This document shows, piece by piece, positions 25,955-33,882 of a DNA stretch of 39,911 bases (positions are counted from its first letter, which is position 1; each line of letters begins with the position of its first letter). Source of the stretch: DAOSWM01 sp035380045 (GTDB taxonomy: Bacteria; Bacteroidota; Bacteroidia; Bacteroidales; Tenuifilaceae); contig DAOSWM010000025.1 of NCBI GenBank assembly GCA_035380045.1, positions 1 through 39,911 on the forward strand, read 5' to 3'. The position numbers were made by a program, and so were the translations under genes. A model generated the notes under the pieces. The model ran no database searches and had not been told where the DNA came from. It was given only the letters and a program-made list of their open reading frames with translations.

Positions 25955-25985
25955 AGGGTATTCATTTTTGAGTACCCTTTTTTAT
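25955..25985 (+). terminator. Terminator at the end of the signalling cluster
   Basis: AGGGTATTCA and TGAGTACCCT pair with one mismatch (9 of 10) and are followed by a run of T. Confidence 0.85.
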
Positions 25986-26001
25986 TCTGGAATTGTAAAA
26001 A

Positions 26002-26034
26002 AATAACCCTAAGATAGGTTACCTTAGGGTTATT
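26002..26034 (-). terminator. Terminator of tRNA-Asn
   Basis: A perfect 12-bp stem (AATAACCCTAAG / CTTAGGGTTATT) with a 9-nt loop. On the minus strand it is followed by T residues and lies directly after the tRNA 3' end. Confidence 0.85.
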
Positions 26035-26036
26035 TG

Positions 26037-26113
26037 TGGCTCCTCATCTAGGACTTGAACCTAGGACCCCCTGATTAACAGTCAGGTGCTCTAACCAACT
26101 GAGCTAATGAGGA
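26037..26113 (-). tRNA. tRNA-Asn (GTT)
   Basis: 77 nt with encoded CCA. Acceptor arms TCCTCAT and ATGAGGA pair perfectly; the D-arm is GCTC/GAGC, anticodon stem CCTGA/TCAGG with loop CTGTTAA giving anticodon GTT, and T-arm CTAGG-TTCAAGT-CCTAG. Confidence 0.97.
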
Positions 26114-26154
26114 ATAGTGTGATGATTAAGCAAACCTCGTTCGTTTTGCGAGTG

Positions 26155-26185
26155 CAAATATACAACCTTTTATAATTCGTACAAA
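26155..26185 (-). promoter_or_regulatory. tRNA-Asn promoter
   Basis: On the minus strand, -33 TTTG (26185-26182) and exact -7 TATATTTG (26162-26155) are 19 bp apart. Confidence 0.8.
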
Positions 26186-26275
26186 TTTTTTACCATATTT
26201 TTATTTGCAAGTTTGATAAATCAGGATAACTACCTAAAAAAAACTACTTTTGTACCTTAATAAAATGATACAGAA

Positions 26276-27274
26276 ATGACAAAGATTTTAGCAATTGGAA
26301 ATGCGCTGGTTGATATTATGACCTCGCTTGAAAATGACTCTCTACTTGAAAAGTTAAAACTCCCTAAAGGCAGCATGCAACTTGTAGATGATGCTACAAG
26401 CGCAAAAGCAATGGAGTCAACAAAAGGGCTGAAGCAAGTTTTAGCCACAGGAGGTAGCGCCGCAAACACAACCAATGGGCTATCGAACCTTGGTATTGAC
26501 TCATCGTTCATTGGCAAAGTTGGAAGTGATGAACTGGGCAAATTCTTCAGAAACGACATGAAAAAGAACGGGATAAATCCCATTTTGCTAACAGGTAAAG
26601 CTCCAACTGGCAGGGCACTCGCCTTGGTATCACCCGATTCAGAAAGAACCTTTGCCGTAAACCTTGGCGCTGCCATAGAAATGGTTCCCGATGATTTGAA
26701 CGAAGACATGTTTACTGGCTATAGCTACTTCCATATTGAAGGCTACCTGGTACAAAACCACAACTTAATTGAGAAAGCCCTGGTCCTAGCAAAAAAGGCA
26801 GGGTTAATAGTTTCTCTTGATATGGCAAGCTTTAACGTTGTTGAGGCCAACAGGGATTTCTTGAAGAAAGTTATTTCCAACTACGTTGACATTGTTTTTG
26901 CCAACGAGGATGAGTCGAAGGCTTTCACTGGTCTATCTCCCGAAGAGTCGCTTCATGCGTTAGCCGAAATGGTAAAAATTGCCATTGTAAAAGTTGGCTC
27001 AAACGGTTCAATGATAAAATCGGGTAACGAGGTTCAAAAAGTTGGTGTTATTAAAGTTAATCCAATTGACAGCACCGGAGCCGGTGATTTATATGCCTCG
27101 GGATTTCTATATGGACTATCAAAAGGACTTAGCCTAAAGCAGTGCGGTTCTATAGGAGCTGTTCTTTCAGGGAAAGTTATTGAAGTAATGGGCCCAAAAA
27201 TGGCTCCTGAAACCTGGGAGATTGTCAAAAAAATGGTTACCCGAATAATTCAAGGCGAAGAAATTGTATCATAA
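26276..27274 (+). CDS. PfkB-family carbohydrate/nucleoside kinase (adenosine-kinase-like)
   Basis: 332-aa cytoplasmic ribokinase-family enzyme. Signature one is in GGSAANTTNGLSNLGIDSSFIGKVGSDELG (about residues 60-88) and signature two is DSTGAGDLYASGFLYGL near residue 265, with the catalytic Asp in GAGD. The N-terminus ILAIGNALVDI and overall length are those of the Bacteroidota adenosine-kinase-like branch, but the substrate (adenosine, a sugar or another nucleoside) cannot be settled by sequence reading. It converges with the glycosylase gene, with only 6 bp between the stop codons. Confidence 0.9.
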   Translation: MTKILAIGNALVDIMTSLENDSLLEKLKLPKGSMQLVDDATSAKAMESTKGLKQVLATGGSAANTTNGLSNLGIDSSFIGKVGSDELGKFFRNDMKKNGINPILLTGKAPTGRALALVSPDSERTFAVNLGAAIEMVPDDLNEDMFTGYSYFHIEGYLVQNHNLIEKALVLAKKAGLIVSLDMASFNVVEANRDFLKKVISNYVDIVFANEDESKAFTGLSPEESLHALAEMVKIAIVKVGSNGSMIKSGNEVQKVGVIKVNPIDSTGAGDLYASGFLYGLSKGLSLKQCGSIGAVLSGKVIEVMGPKMAPETWEIVKKMVTRIIQGEEIVS

Positions 27275-27280
27275 TTGGAA

Positions 27281-27802
27281 TTAAGGTAATTCGCACCAGA
27301 ATCGCCAAGGTTTCAATCCCCACTCGTCCCCTGCATAATCAACTCCTATGCGGGGGCCTTGTTTTATTTCTACCTTCATGTTCATATCAGTTACCCAAAT
27401 CCTATTCGATGAGAATAAATCTTCTCCATAGAACGATTTGTCAATTTCAAGCAACCGCGATACTCTTCCTGGCCCTGTAACTCCCTTCATACTCCTAACT
27501 AAAACTGCTTGTGGCGTATCAATGCTACCTGTTACAAAATTAAGCATCCAGTATATTCCGTAGATAAGGTACACGTACACTAGGCCTCCTCTCCCAAACA
27601 TTACTTCTGTACGAGGAGTTCTGCCTTTGCTAGCATGGCATGCAAGGTCATCGACTCCCCGGTAGGCTTCAACTTCAGTGATAACAAACGATTGTAGTTG
27701 ACCATTCTCAAATCGTCTTGTAATGCGCTTCCCCAATAATTCAGGAGCAACAACTAGCACATCGCGCTGAAAGAATTTGGAATCAAGTCTTTCTCTCTTC
27801 AT
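27281..27802 (-). CDS. 3-methyladenine DNA glycosylase (MPG/AAG family)
   Basis: 173-aa base-excision-repair enzyme removing alkylated purines. The family core is present in order: LLGKRITRR, EVEAYRGVDDLACHASKGRTPR (the Glu of EVEAY activates water), MFGRGGLVYVYLIYGIYWMLN (DNA intercalating Tyr region), 'VLVRSMKGVTGPGRVSRLL' and GPRIGVDYAGDEWGLKPWRFW. The Cys usually found in YGxxxCxN is Trp/Met here. Length is slightly short but complete. It lies 3 bp downstream of the O-antigen-ligase-like gene and is likely co-transcribed with it. Confidence 0.93.
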   Translation of the reverse strand: MKRERLDSKFFQRDVLVVAPELLGKRITRRFENGQLQSFVITEVEAYRGVDDLACHASKGRTPRTEVMFGRGGLVYVYLIYGIYWMLNFVTGSIDTPQAVLVRSMKGVTGPGRVSRLLEIDKSFYGEDLFSSNRIWVTDMNMKVEIKQGPRIGVDYAGDEWGLKPWRFWCELP

Positions 27803-27805
27803 TTA

Positions 27806-29389
27806 TTAAAGGATGGATTCGTTGCTCTCTTTCGAGAACACAGCGATGCTGTAAAAAATTGAAGCCAGACACACGCCAACATGGGTTTGGAATGTATCCT
27901 CATTAAACATTGAAAGGGTTATGATAAAGAAAAATGTAATTGCCAAAAAATCGGTATGCCTTTTTTCCTGAAAGAAGGGGATAAACCAGCCTGTAAGGAA
28001 AAAAACAAACCCAAAAAATCCGAGGGCAACCCATTGCGTTAAATATTGGTTGTGGCTAAGATACCAAAAAGGTTTGTGTAAATTTGGTTCGTTTAACCTG
28101 TAGTATTCAGTGAACGAATCAGCCAAATCACCGGTACCAACTCCAAACCAAAAGTATTCAGATATTAAAGCTATAGCTGATTTAATATATATGAAGCGTT
28201 GAACGAATGGGCTTCCGTTTACCTGCCCAATATTCAGGTACTGGTCAATTTCCCAGAAAAACTGATACATTCGGGGGTACAAACCAAACCTGTGCTGCTT
28301 GAATATAATGCTGGTAACCCCCGATTCAATCAACCCCACATCAACCTTGTCAAGCTTCGATATTCCAACAGAATCTTTTGTAAGCCCCATTGAAGATAAG
28401 TAACGAATCAGGGTTGCGTTTAATGGCTGGCCCAATCTATCCTTACCACTAAAAGGAATGTTGCTGATTCTATTCCACTCATTACTTAGCTCACTCCATG
28501 AAATATTAATCCATACTGGATAACCATTCTCATACTGAATTTTTTGTGGGTCATGGAAGTAAACATTCCCATTCTTTGTTTCCAACTCGAGGTCGCTTTC
28601 GTCAAAAGGTTGCCTTGTGAAATAGGCATCAACTTGGTGTGCCGTAAACGAGGCAACAAAAAGGACTGAACAGCATAGGAAAACAAATATCGCAAAACGT
28701 CCCACAATGTTTTGAACAAAAAAAACTGACAAGAACAACAAGAAGAGCACCGTACTGACCAAAACAACCACTGCCGTTAGCGACTGAAGTATTAGTATAA
28801 AAAACAGGAGCCAAGCTAGCACCACAATAAATACCGAACGTGCCATTCCTTTCATAAAAAGAGGTGGCTTTACAAGGTAAAAAACGCATATAAAAAATGC
28901 AATATTAACCATTAAACCAAACCTAATGTGGGAAACAAAAGGCGATATTTCCCTTACGTTGGCTCCTCCAAAGTAGAATGTTTGAAAGAATAAGAACGAG
29001 CTGTAGAAAGAGGCAACTAATACCGATATAACAAAAATTGTTAACAGATAAAAAAGTTCCCTTCCATTAACAGGCGTCGATGTGGCAAGAACAAGTGGTA
29101 AAAAAAGTAATGGAAGTTTCAATCGGAGTTCGGATAGGCCATAGGCAAAATTCGAGGTGTAAAACATTCCAACCAACAATGAAAAGTATATAAGCATGAA
29201 AAGGAGTGCAGACCTTCTTTTAGCCAACATTTTAACCTTTCGTTTTATTCCACCCTCAAGGATCCAATTGACCGAAAGCGATATTACACCAATACTAAGA
29301 GCGTACTCTGAAAAAGGCAAGCTTGCAAGCGATAACGCTAACGATGCAAAAAATATTTTTCGATGAACACCTTCTTTAAAAAGACCCAT
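27806..29389 (-). CDS. O-antigen ligase/polymerase-family membrane protein
   Basis: About 527 aa with ten or more hydrophobic helices and one large periplasmic loop (about residues 250-390) before the helix pair containing 'YFWFGVGTGDLADSFTEYY' and 'HNQYLTQWVALGFFGFVFF'. The H-N-Q-Y-L stretch after the loop and GxGxGD-like motif are features of the Wzy/WaaL (Wzy_C) superfamily, which joins sugar chains from lipid carriers. The specific role (O-antigen ligase, polymerase or protein O-glycosylation) is unknown. The frame is open to 29434, but a consensus promoter places the -7 box at 29414-29421, inside that extension. Start 29389 (MGLFKEG) therefore fits best; 29407 is the alternative. Confidence 0.82.
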   Translation of the reverse strand: MGLFKEGVHRKIFFASLALSLASLPFSEYALSIGVISLSVNWILEGGIKRKVKMLAKRRSALLFMLIYFSLLVGMFYTSNFAYGLSELRLKLPLLFLPLVLATSTPVNGRELFYLLTIFVISVLVASFYSSFLFFQTFYFGGANVREISPFVSHIRFGLMVNIAFFICVFYLVKPPLFMKGMARSVFIVVLAWLLFFILILQSLTAVVVLVSTVLFLLFLSVFFVQNIVGRFAIFVFLCCSVLFVASFTAHQVDAYFTRQPFDESDLELETKNGNVYFHDPQKIQYENGYPVWINISWSELSNEWNRISNIPFSGKDRLGQPLNATLIRYLSSMGLTKDSVGISKLDKVDVGLIESGVTSIIFKQHRFGLYPRMYQFFWEIDQYLNIGQVNGSPFVQRFIYIKSAIALISEYFWFGVGTGDLADSFTEYYRLNEPNLHKPFWYLSHNQYLTQWVALGFFGFVFFLTGWFIPFFQEKRHTDFLAITFFFIITLSMFNEDTFQTHVGVCLASIFYSIAVFSKESNESIL

Positions 29390-29413
29390 GGCATAGCTGC
29401 TTAACATTCTCCT

Positions 29414-29442
29414 CAAAGGTAGAAAAAATCTCATTTTTGCAA
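29414..29442 (-). promoter_or_regulatory. Promoter of the O-antigen-ligase-like gene
   Basis: -33 TTG (29442-29440) and exact -7 TACCTTTG (29421-29414) are 18 bp apart on the minus strand. It overlaps the longest possible reading frame and so decides for a downstream start. Confidence 0.65.
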
Positions 29443-29491
29443 GCCAATAAAAAAACGAGGATACTTTTAAAAAAATAAATCACGGTATGTA

Positions 29492-29521
29492 TTGTAGTTT
29501 AAATAAATAGCTGTATTTTTG
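29492..29521 (+). promoter_or_regulatory. rplM-rpsI promoter
   Basis: -33 TTG (29492-29494) and exact -7 TATTTTTG (29514-29521) are 19 bp apart. The leader to the rplM start is about 66 nt, long enough for a ribosomal-protein leader, with a short CCGT/ACGG pairing near 29542-29555. Confidence 0.8.
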
Positions 29522-29591
29522 CAACCCGCTTATCATAGCCGTTTGGATCACGGTAAATTAAGGTATTAACTAAAAACAAAGGAAAAGAGAC

Positions 29592-30047
29592 GTGGACACA
29601 CTAAGCTACAAAACCGTATCGGCCAACGACGCCACCGTTACCAAGGAGTGGGTTGTGGTTGATGCTACTAACGAGGTTTTGGGGCGACTGGCCAGCAAAG
29701 TAGCAAAAATGCTACGCGGCAAGTACAAGCCAAACTTCACTCCACATGTTGATTGTGGCGATAACGTTATCGTTATCAATGCTGAAAGGGTACGCTTAAC
29801 CGGTAAGAAACTTACCGACAAGCAGTACGTACACTACACTGGTTATCCGGGAGGACAACGCTTTGGAACTCCAAAGGAATGGCTGCATCGTAAGCCTGCT
29901 GCAGTAATTGAGCACGCAGTAAAAGGGATGCTTCCAAAAAACCGACTAGGTTCCAAAATCTATGGGAATCTTCATGTATACGCTGGATCAGAGCACCCAC
30001 ATGAAGCACAAAAACCAAAGGAAATTAAACTAAACACAATTAAATAG
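29592..30047 (+). CDS. rplM: 50S ribosomal protein L13
   Basis: 151-aa ribosomal protein with the normal L13 sequence: WVVVDATNEVLGRLASKVAKMLRGKYK, CGDNVIVINAERVRLTGKKL, and the signature 'VKGMLPKNRLGSKIYGNLHVYAGSEHPHEAQ'. It begins with GTG at 29592; no in-frame ATG lies between the promoter and the conserved N-terminus. It is followed by rpsI after 5 bp, the standard rplM-rpsI pair. Its product binds 23S rRNA early in large-subunit assembly. Confidence 0.98.
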   Translation: MDTLSYKTVSANDATVTKEWVVVDATNEVLGRLASKVAKMLRGKYKPNFTPHVDCGDNVIVINAERVRLTGKKLTDKQYVHYTGYPGGQRFGTPKEWLHRKPAAVIEHAVKGMLPKNRLGSKIYGNLHVYAGSEHPHEAQKPKEIKLNTIK

Positions 30048-30052
30048 AAGTT

Positions 30053-30439
30053 ATGCAGGTTTACAACGCAACAGGAAGAAGGAAAAGCGCTGTGGCTCGT
30101 GTTTACCTCCAAGAAGGCAAAGGAAACATAACCATCAACGGAAAAGATATTAAGGACTACTTCCCATCAGAACTTATGCAGTATGTTGTTAAACAACCCC
30201 TTGAAGTTCTGAACCTACTTGGTAGCTACGATGTGAAGGTAAACGTCGATGGTGGCGGAGTAAAAGGCCAAGCCGAAGCTCTCCGTTTGGGTATTGCCCG
30301 TGCGCTGGTTGAACTCAACCCTGAGAACAAACCAACCCTTAAGGCTAATGGCTTTATGACTCGCGATCCACGTGAAGTAGAACGCAAAAAGCCAGGTCAA
30401 CCAAAAGCAAGGAAAAGATTCCAGTTTAGCAAACGTTAA
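30053..30439 (+). CDS. rpsI: 30S ribosomal protein S9
   Basis: 128 aa, full length. It has NATGRRKSAVARVYL at the N-terminus, 'VNVDGGGVKGQAEALRLGIARAL' in the core, and the conserved basic tail ending KARKRFQFSKR, whose last residues contact P-site tRNA. Five bases separate it from rplM, and transcription probably continues into rpsB. Confidence 0.98.
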   Translation: MQVYNATGRRKSAVARVYLQEGKGNITINGKDIKDYFPSELMQYVVKQPLEVLNLLGSYDVKVNVDGGGVKGQAEALRLGIARALVELNPENKPTLKANGFMTRDPREVERKKPGQPKARKRFQFSKR

Positions 30440-30477
30440 ACAATTATTAACTATTTGGCAAACAGCATTTGCTGTAA

Positions 30478-30514
30478 ATTGACAGGACTTTCATTGCCGA
30501 AACTACCTGACAAT
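30478..30514 (+). promoter_or_regulatory. Possible structured leader upstream of rpsB
   Basis: ATTGACAGG (30478-30486) and CCTGACAAT (30506-30514) are an inverted repeat with one central mismatch and a 19-nt loop, preceded by the small hairpin ACAGCA/TGCTGT (30462-30475). The 107-bp gap before rpsB is long for this operon and could be an autoregulatory leader. Confidence 0.4.
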
Positions 30515-30546
30515 TGCCATAATTTAAAACAAACTACACTACTAAA

Positions 30547-31404
30547 ATGCCAAGAACCGATTTTAAAGAGTTACTAGACGCTGGTGTACATTTTGGTCAC
30601 CTCAAGCGCAAGTGGAATCCTAAAATGGCTCCCTACATCTTCATGGAGCGTAACGGGATTCATATTATTGACCTGCAGAAAACTGCAATAAAAATTGACG
30701 AAGCCGCTTCAGCTGTAAAGCAAATAGCTAAATCAGGGCGGAAAGTCCTTTTTGTTGCCACAAAAAAACAGGCAAAAGAAATTGTTGCCGAAAGAGTTAA
30801 ACAAGTGAACATGCCATACGTTACCGAGCGTTGGCCAGGCGGTATGCTTACCAACTTCCCTACTATTCGTAAGGCTGTAAAGAAAATGTCATCAATAGAC
30901 AAGATGCTAACTGACGGTACCTTCGATAACCTATCGAAACGCGAAAAGTTACAAATCACCCGTCAACGTGCGAAGCTTGAGAAGAACCTTGGCTCAATTG
31001 CAGATCTTAACCGCTTACCCGCAGCACTTTTTGTTGTTGATGTTCAGAAAGAATACATCGCTGTAAGAGAAGCTAAAAAACTAAACATTCCGGTATTCGC
31101 AATGGTTGATACCTGCTGTGATCCAACACCCATCGATTTTGTGATTCCGGCCAACGATGATGCTTCTAAATCAATTTCTCTAATTGTTGACATCATGTCA
31201 AAAGCCATTGAGGAAGGTCTTAATGAGCGTAAGGCTGAGAAAGAGAAGGAACCTGCTGAAAGGGAAGGAGATGATGCAAACGAACAACCAAAAACTGCTC
31301 GCACCAGGGCAAGAAAAGGTGGGAAAACCGAAAAACCAAGAACAATTGCTCCTAAGAAGCAGAAGGATGTGGAAGACGAAGAAGAAACATCTACAGAAGA
31401 ATAG
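30547..31404 (+). CDS. rpsB: 30S ribosomal protein S2
   Basis: 285-aa S2. Typical segments are LLDAGVHFGHLKRKWNPKMAPYIF, 'VTERWPGGMLTNFPTIRKAV', LPAALFVVDVQKEYIAVREA and 'DTCCDPTPIDFVIPANDDASKSISL'. The conserved domain ends near residue 225. The last 55 or so residues form a low-complexity charged tail, first mixed (KEKEPAEREGDD), then basic (TRARKGGKTEKPRT), then acidic (DVEDEEETSTEE). S2 binds the 30S neck late in assembly. tsf follows after 42 bp, the conserved rpsB-tsf order. Confidence 0.98.
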   Translation: MPRTDFKELLDAGVHFGHLKRKWNPKMAPYIFMERNGIHIIDLQKTAIKIDEAASAVKQIAKSGRKVLFVATKKQAKEIVAERVKQVNMPYVTERWPGGMLTNFPTIRKAVKKMSSIDKMLTDGTFDNLSKREKLQITRQRAKLEKNLGSIADLNRLPAALFVVDVQKEYIAVREAKKLNIPVFAMVDTCCDPTPIDFVIPANDDASKSISLIVDIMSKAIEEGLNERKAEKEKEPAEREGDDANEQPKTARTRARKGGKTEKPRTIAPKKQKDVEDEEETSTEE

Positions 31405-31446
31405 CATCAAAACAAGTTTAACCAACGAAATATAATTATTTACAAT

Positions 31447-32277
31447 ATGTCAGACGTAAAAACCGCCGATATAGCCAAACTCCGAAAACTTACCGGAGCA
31501 GGCATGATGGATTGCAAAAAAGCCTTAGAGGAGTCAAACAACGATATCGATAAAGCTGTTGAGTTAATTCGCGAACGCGGAAAAGCTATTGCAAACAAGC
31601 GTGCCGACCGTGAAGCAGGCGAAGGTGCTGCTCTTGCAGCCACCAACAATAACGCTACACACGGTGCCATTGTAGTTCTAAACTGTGAAACCGACTTTGT
31701 TGCCAAGAACGATGATTTTGTGGGTCTTACAAAAAAAATTCTAACCTCTGCTATTGAAAATAAACCTGCTAGCCTCGATGAACTTAAGAACATGCAGATT
31801 GAAGGCAGAAAGGTTGCTGACTTGGTTACCGATCAGTCGGGAATTACTGGCGAGAAGTTCGAACTATCATACTACGAAATGTTGGAAGCACCAAAAGTTG
31901 TTTTCTACATCCACCCAGGTAACAAGCTGGCAACTATTGTTGGATTCAACAAAACTGGATTTGAAGAACAAGTTGGTAAAGATATCGCCATGCAGATTGC
32001 TGCCATGAATCCTGTATCTATTGATAAGGACGATGTGCCAGAAAAAGTTCGTAAGCAGGAGTTTGAAATTGGCCGGGAGCAAGCTCGTTTAGAAGGTAAA
32101 CCTGAAAATATGCTCGACAAGATTGCTGAAGGGAAACTCAACAAGTTCTTCAAAGAAAGCACGCTGCTGAACCAAGACTTCATTAAGGATGGCAAATCCA
32201 GTGTTCGTCAGTACCTTGAGTCAGTTGACAAGGAACTTAAAGTTACCGGTTTCAAACGAGTATCGTTAACTATTTAG
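31447..32277 (+). CDS. tsf: Elongation factor Ts
   Basis: 276-aa guanine-nucleotide-exchange factor for EF-Tu. The N-terminal UBA-like domain reads 'IAKLRKLTGAGMMDCKKALEE', followed by the core TDFVAKND motif that inserts into EF-Tu, and two dimerisation-type subdomains. Full length for the family. A strong terminator follows directly, closing the rplM-rpsI-rpsB-tsf unit. Confidence 0.98.
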   Translation: MSDVKTADIAKLRKLTGAGMMDCKKALEESNNDIDKAVELIRERGKAIANKRADREAGEGAALAATNNNATHGAIVVLNCETDFVAKNDDFVGLTKKILTSAIENKPASLDELKNMQIEGRKVADLVTDQSGITGEKFELSYYEMLEAPKVVFYIHPGNKLATIVGFNKTGFEEQVGKDIAMQIAAMNPVSIDKDDVPEKVRKQEFEIGREQARLEGKPENMLDKIAEGKLNKFFKESTLLNQDFIKDGKSSVRQYLESVDKELKVTGFKRVSLTI

Positions 32278-32294
32278 TTCCTATTAAATATTTA

Positions 32295-32325
32295 AAAAGC
32301 CACCCAAACAGGTGGCTTTTTTTAT
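32295..32325 (+). terminator. Terminator after tsf
   Basis: AAAAGCCACC / GGTGGCTTTT perfect 10-bp stem, 6-nt loop, T run. Confidence 0.92.
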
Positions 32326-32414
32326 GCCATGACTTTAGTAAGGCATAAAAAATAGTATGTTTTTTAAGAATTGCTTTTTCAATTTGCTATTTTTACAACA
32401 TAAAACCAAAGAGC

Positions 32415-33125
32415 ATGATAAAATACCAAAGGATTCTTCTTAAACTCAGTGGCGAAGCGCTAATGGGAGACGATAAGTACGGAATAAACACAAGCATCCT
32501 AAACAGCTATGCTGAACAGGTAAAAGAAATATCCAGCTTGGGCATTGAAGTGGCAATTGTTATTGGAGGCGGAAATATATTCAGAGGATTAAGTGGTGTT
32601 TCAAAGGGGTTCGACAGGGTAAAAGGCGACCAAATGGGAATGCTCGCCACCGTAATTAATAGCTTGGCGCTTCAGAGCGCCATTGAAGGAGCTGGTGGGA
32701 AGGCTAAGGTTTTCACCGCAACAAAAATGGAACCCGTTGGGGAGCTCTACTCGAAGGCAAAAGTCCTTGATGCGTTTCAGCACGGGTACGTTTCAATTAT
32801 TGCAGGGGGAACCGGAAACCCTTTCTTCACAACCGATACGGCGTCCTCGCTTCGTGGAGTAGAAATTGAAGCTGAAGCGCTACTAAAAGGGACCAGAGTT
32901 GATGGGGTTTATAATGCAGACCCTGAGAAGGATAAAAATGCAGTTAAGTTTGATGAACTTACCTTTGAAGAAGCCTACAGCCAGAAGCTTAAAATTATGG
33001 ATTTAACTGCCTTCACAATGTGTAGCGAGAATAATCTGCCCATTATTGTTTTCGACATGAACACTCCAGGTAACCTAAAAAAAGTTGTTTTTGGTGAAAA
33101 AATTGGAACTTTGGTAAAAAATTGA
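32415..33125 (+). CDS. pyrH: Uridylate kinase (UMP kinase)
   Basis: 236-aa amino-acid-kinase-fold enzyme converting UMP to UDP. Motifs: LLKLSGEALMG (phosphate-binding), 'VIGGGNIFRG', GDQMGMLATVINSLAL and FTTDTASSLRGVEIEAEALLKGTRVDGVYNADP. It precedes frr by 36 bp, the widely conserved pyrH-frr pair downstream of rpsB-tsf. It probably has its own promoter after the tsf terminator; TATTTTTA at 32389-32396 is a near -7 box, without a well-spaced -33. Confidence 0.97.
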   Translation: MIKYQRILLKLSGEALMGDDKYGINTSILNSYAEQVKEISSLGIEVAIVIGGGNIFRGLSGVSKGFDRVKGDQMGMLATVINSLALQSAIEGAGGKAKVFTATKMEPVGELYSKAKVLDAFQHGYVSIIAGGTGNPFFTTDTASSLRGVEIEAEALLKGTRVDGVYNADPEKDKNAVKFDELTFEEAYSQKLKIMDLTAFTMCSENNLPIIVFDMNTPGNLKKVVFGEKIGTLVKN

Positions 33126-33161
33126 ATATTTTTACTCCCGTTATATAAAACAAGAGAAGCA

Positions 33162-33725
33162 ATGAAAGAAGAAGCCAACCTTCAAATAGAGATGGCCGAA
33201 GAAAGGATGAATAAGGCCATAGAACATCTGGACAATGAACTCAGAATAATTAGAGCCGGGAAAGCCAATCCTGCCATGCTCTCTGGAATAATGGTTGACT
33301 ACTACGGAACCATGACTCCTCTCCAGCAAATTTCAAACGTAGGAGCCCCCGATGCCCGCACCATTACGATTCAACCATGGGAAAAAGCAATGATTGGACC
33401 TATTGAGAAAGCGATTATGGCAGCAAACCTAGGCTTTAACCCACAAAATAACGGTGAATTGGTACGCATTGCCGTTCCTCCCCTAACCGAAGAGCGCAGA
33501 AAGTTACTTGTAAAACAGGTGAAAACGGAGGGAGAGAATGCCCGGGTTAGCATTCGGAATGCCCGCCGCGATGCGAATGAAGAAATTAAGAAACTTCAAA
33601 AGAACGGGCTTGCTGAAGATATTGCCAAGGATTGTGAATTAGACATCCAAAAACTTACCGATAGCTACAACAAGAAAGTTGACGAGCTGCTGGTAAAAAA
33701 AGAACAAGAAATACTTACTGTATAA
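33162..33725 (+). CDS. frr: Ribosome recycling factor
   Basis: 187-aa RRF, full length. The N-terminal helix contains 'HLDNELRIIRAGKANPAML', then YYGTMTPLQQISNVGAPDARTITIQPW in domain II, and VRIAVPPLTEERRKLLVKQVK. It acts with EF-G to split post-termination ribosomes. The 154-bp repeat begins 3 bp after its stop codon and may form the transcript's 3' end. Confidence 0.98.
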   Translation: MKEEANLQIEMAEERMNKAIEHLDNELRIIRAGKANPAMLSGIMVDYYGTMTPLQQISNVGAPDARTITIQPWEKAMIGPIEKAIMAANLGFNPQNNGELVRIAVPPLTEERRKLLVKQVKTEGENARVSIRNARRDANEEIKKLQKNGLAEDIAKDCELDIQKLTDSYNKKVDELLVKKEQEILTV

Positions 33726-33727
33726 AA

Positions 33728-33881
33728 GAGGGTGCCTTAAAAGTTCATTGTGTGACTCTGTGAAGGACACCGAGAAACTCTGTGAAACTTATAATTTATT
33801 GTATCACAGTGTATCTCAGAGGAATCACAGAGTTCCACAGAGTAGTAAATCTAATCCTTTTTAACTTTTGAGACAGCCCCT
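33728..33881. repeat. 154-bp MITE-like inverted-repeat element, copy 2
   Basis: Same length as the copy at 4874-5027 and, by eye, roughly 85-90% identical. Left end GAGGGTGCCTTAAAAGT, right end ACTTTTGAGACAGCCCCT. The inner arms pair better than in copy 1: GTGACTCTGTGA with the complement of TCACAGAGTTCCAC, and GAAACTCTGTGA with the complement of ATCACAGTGTATCTC. It fills the whole space between the convergent genes frr and 33883-35052 and could work as a bidirectional terminator. Confidence 0.8.
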
Positions 33882-33882
33882 T

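Larger units (their letters stand above)
25932..26275. other. Intergenic region with two terminators and tRNA-Asn
   Basis: The 344 bases hold the cluster terminator, a convergent tRNA-Asn with its own terminator and promoter, and the start region of the PfkB gene. That region has an exact -7 box TACTTTTG at 26245-26252 but no -33 TTG at the right distance. Confidence 0.7.
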
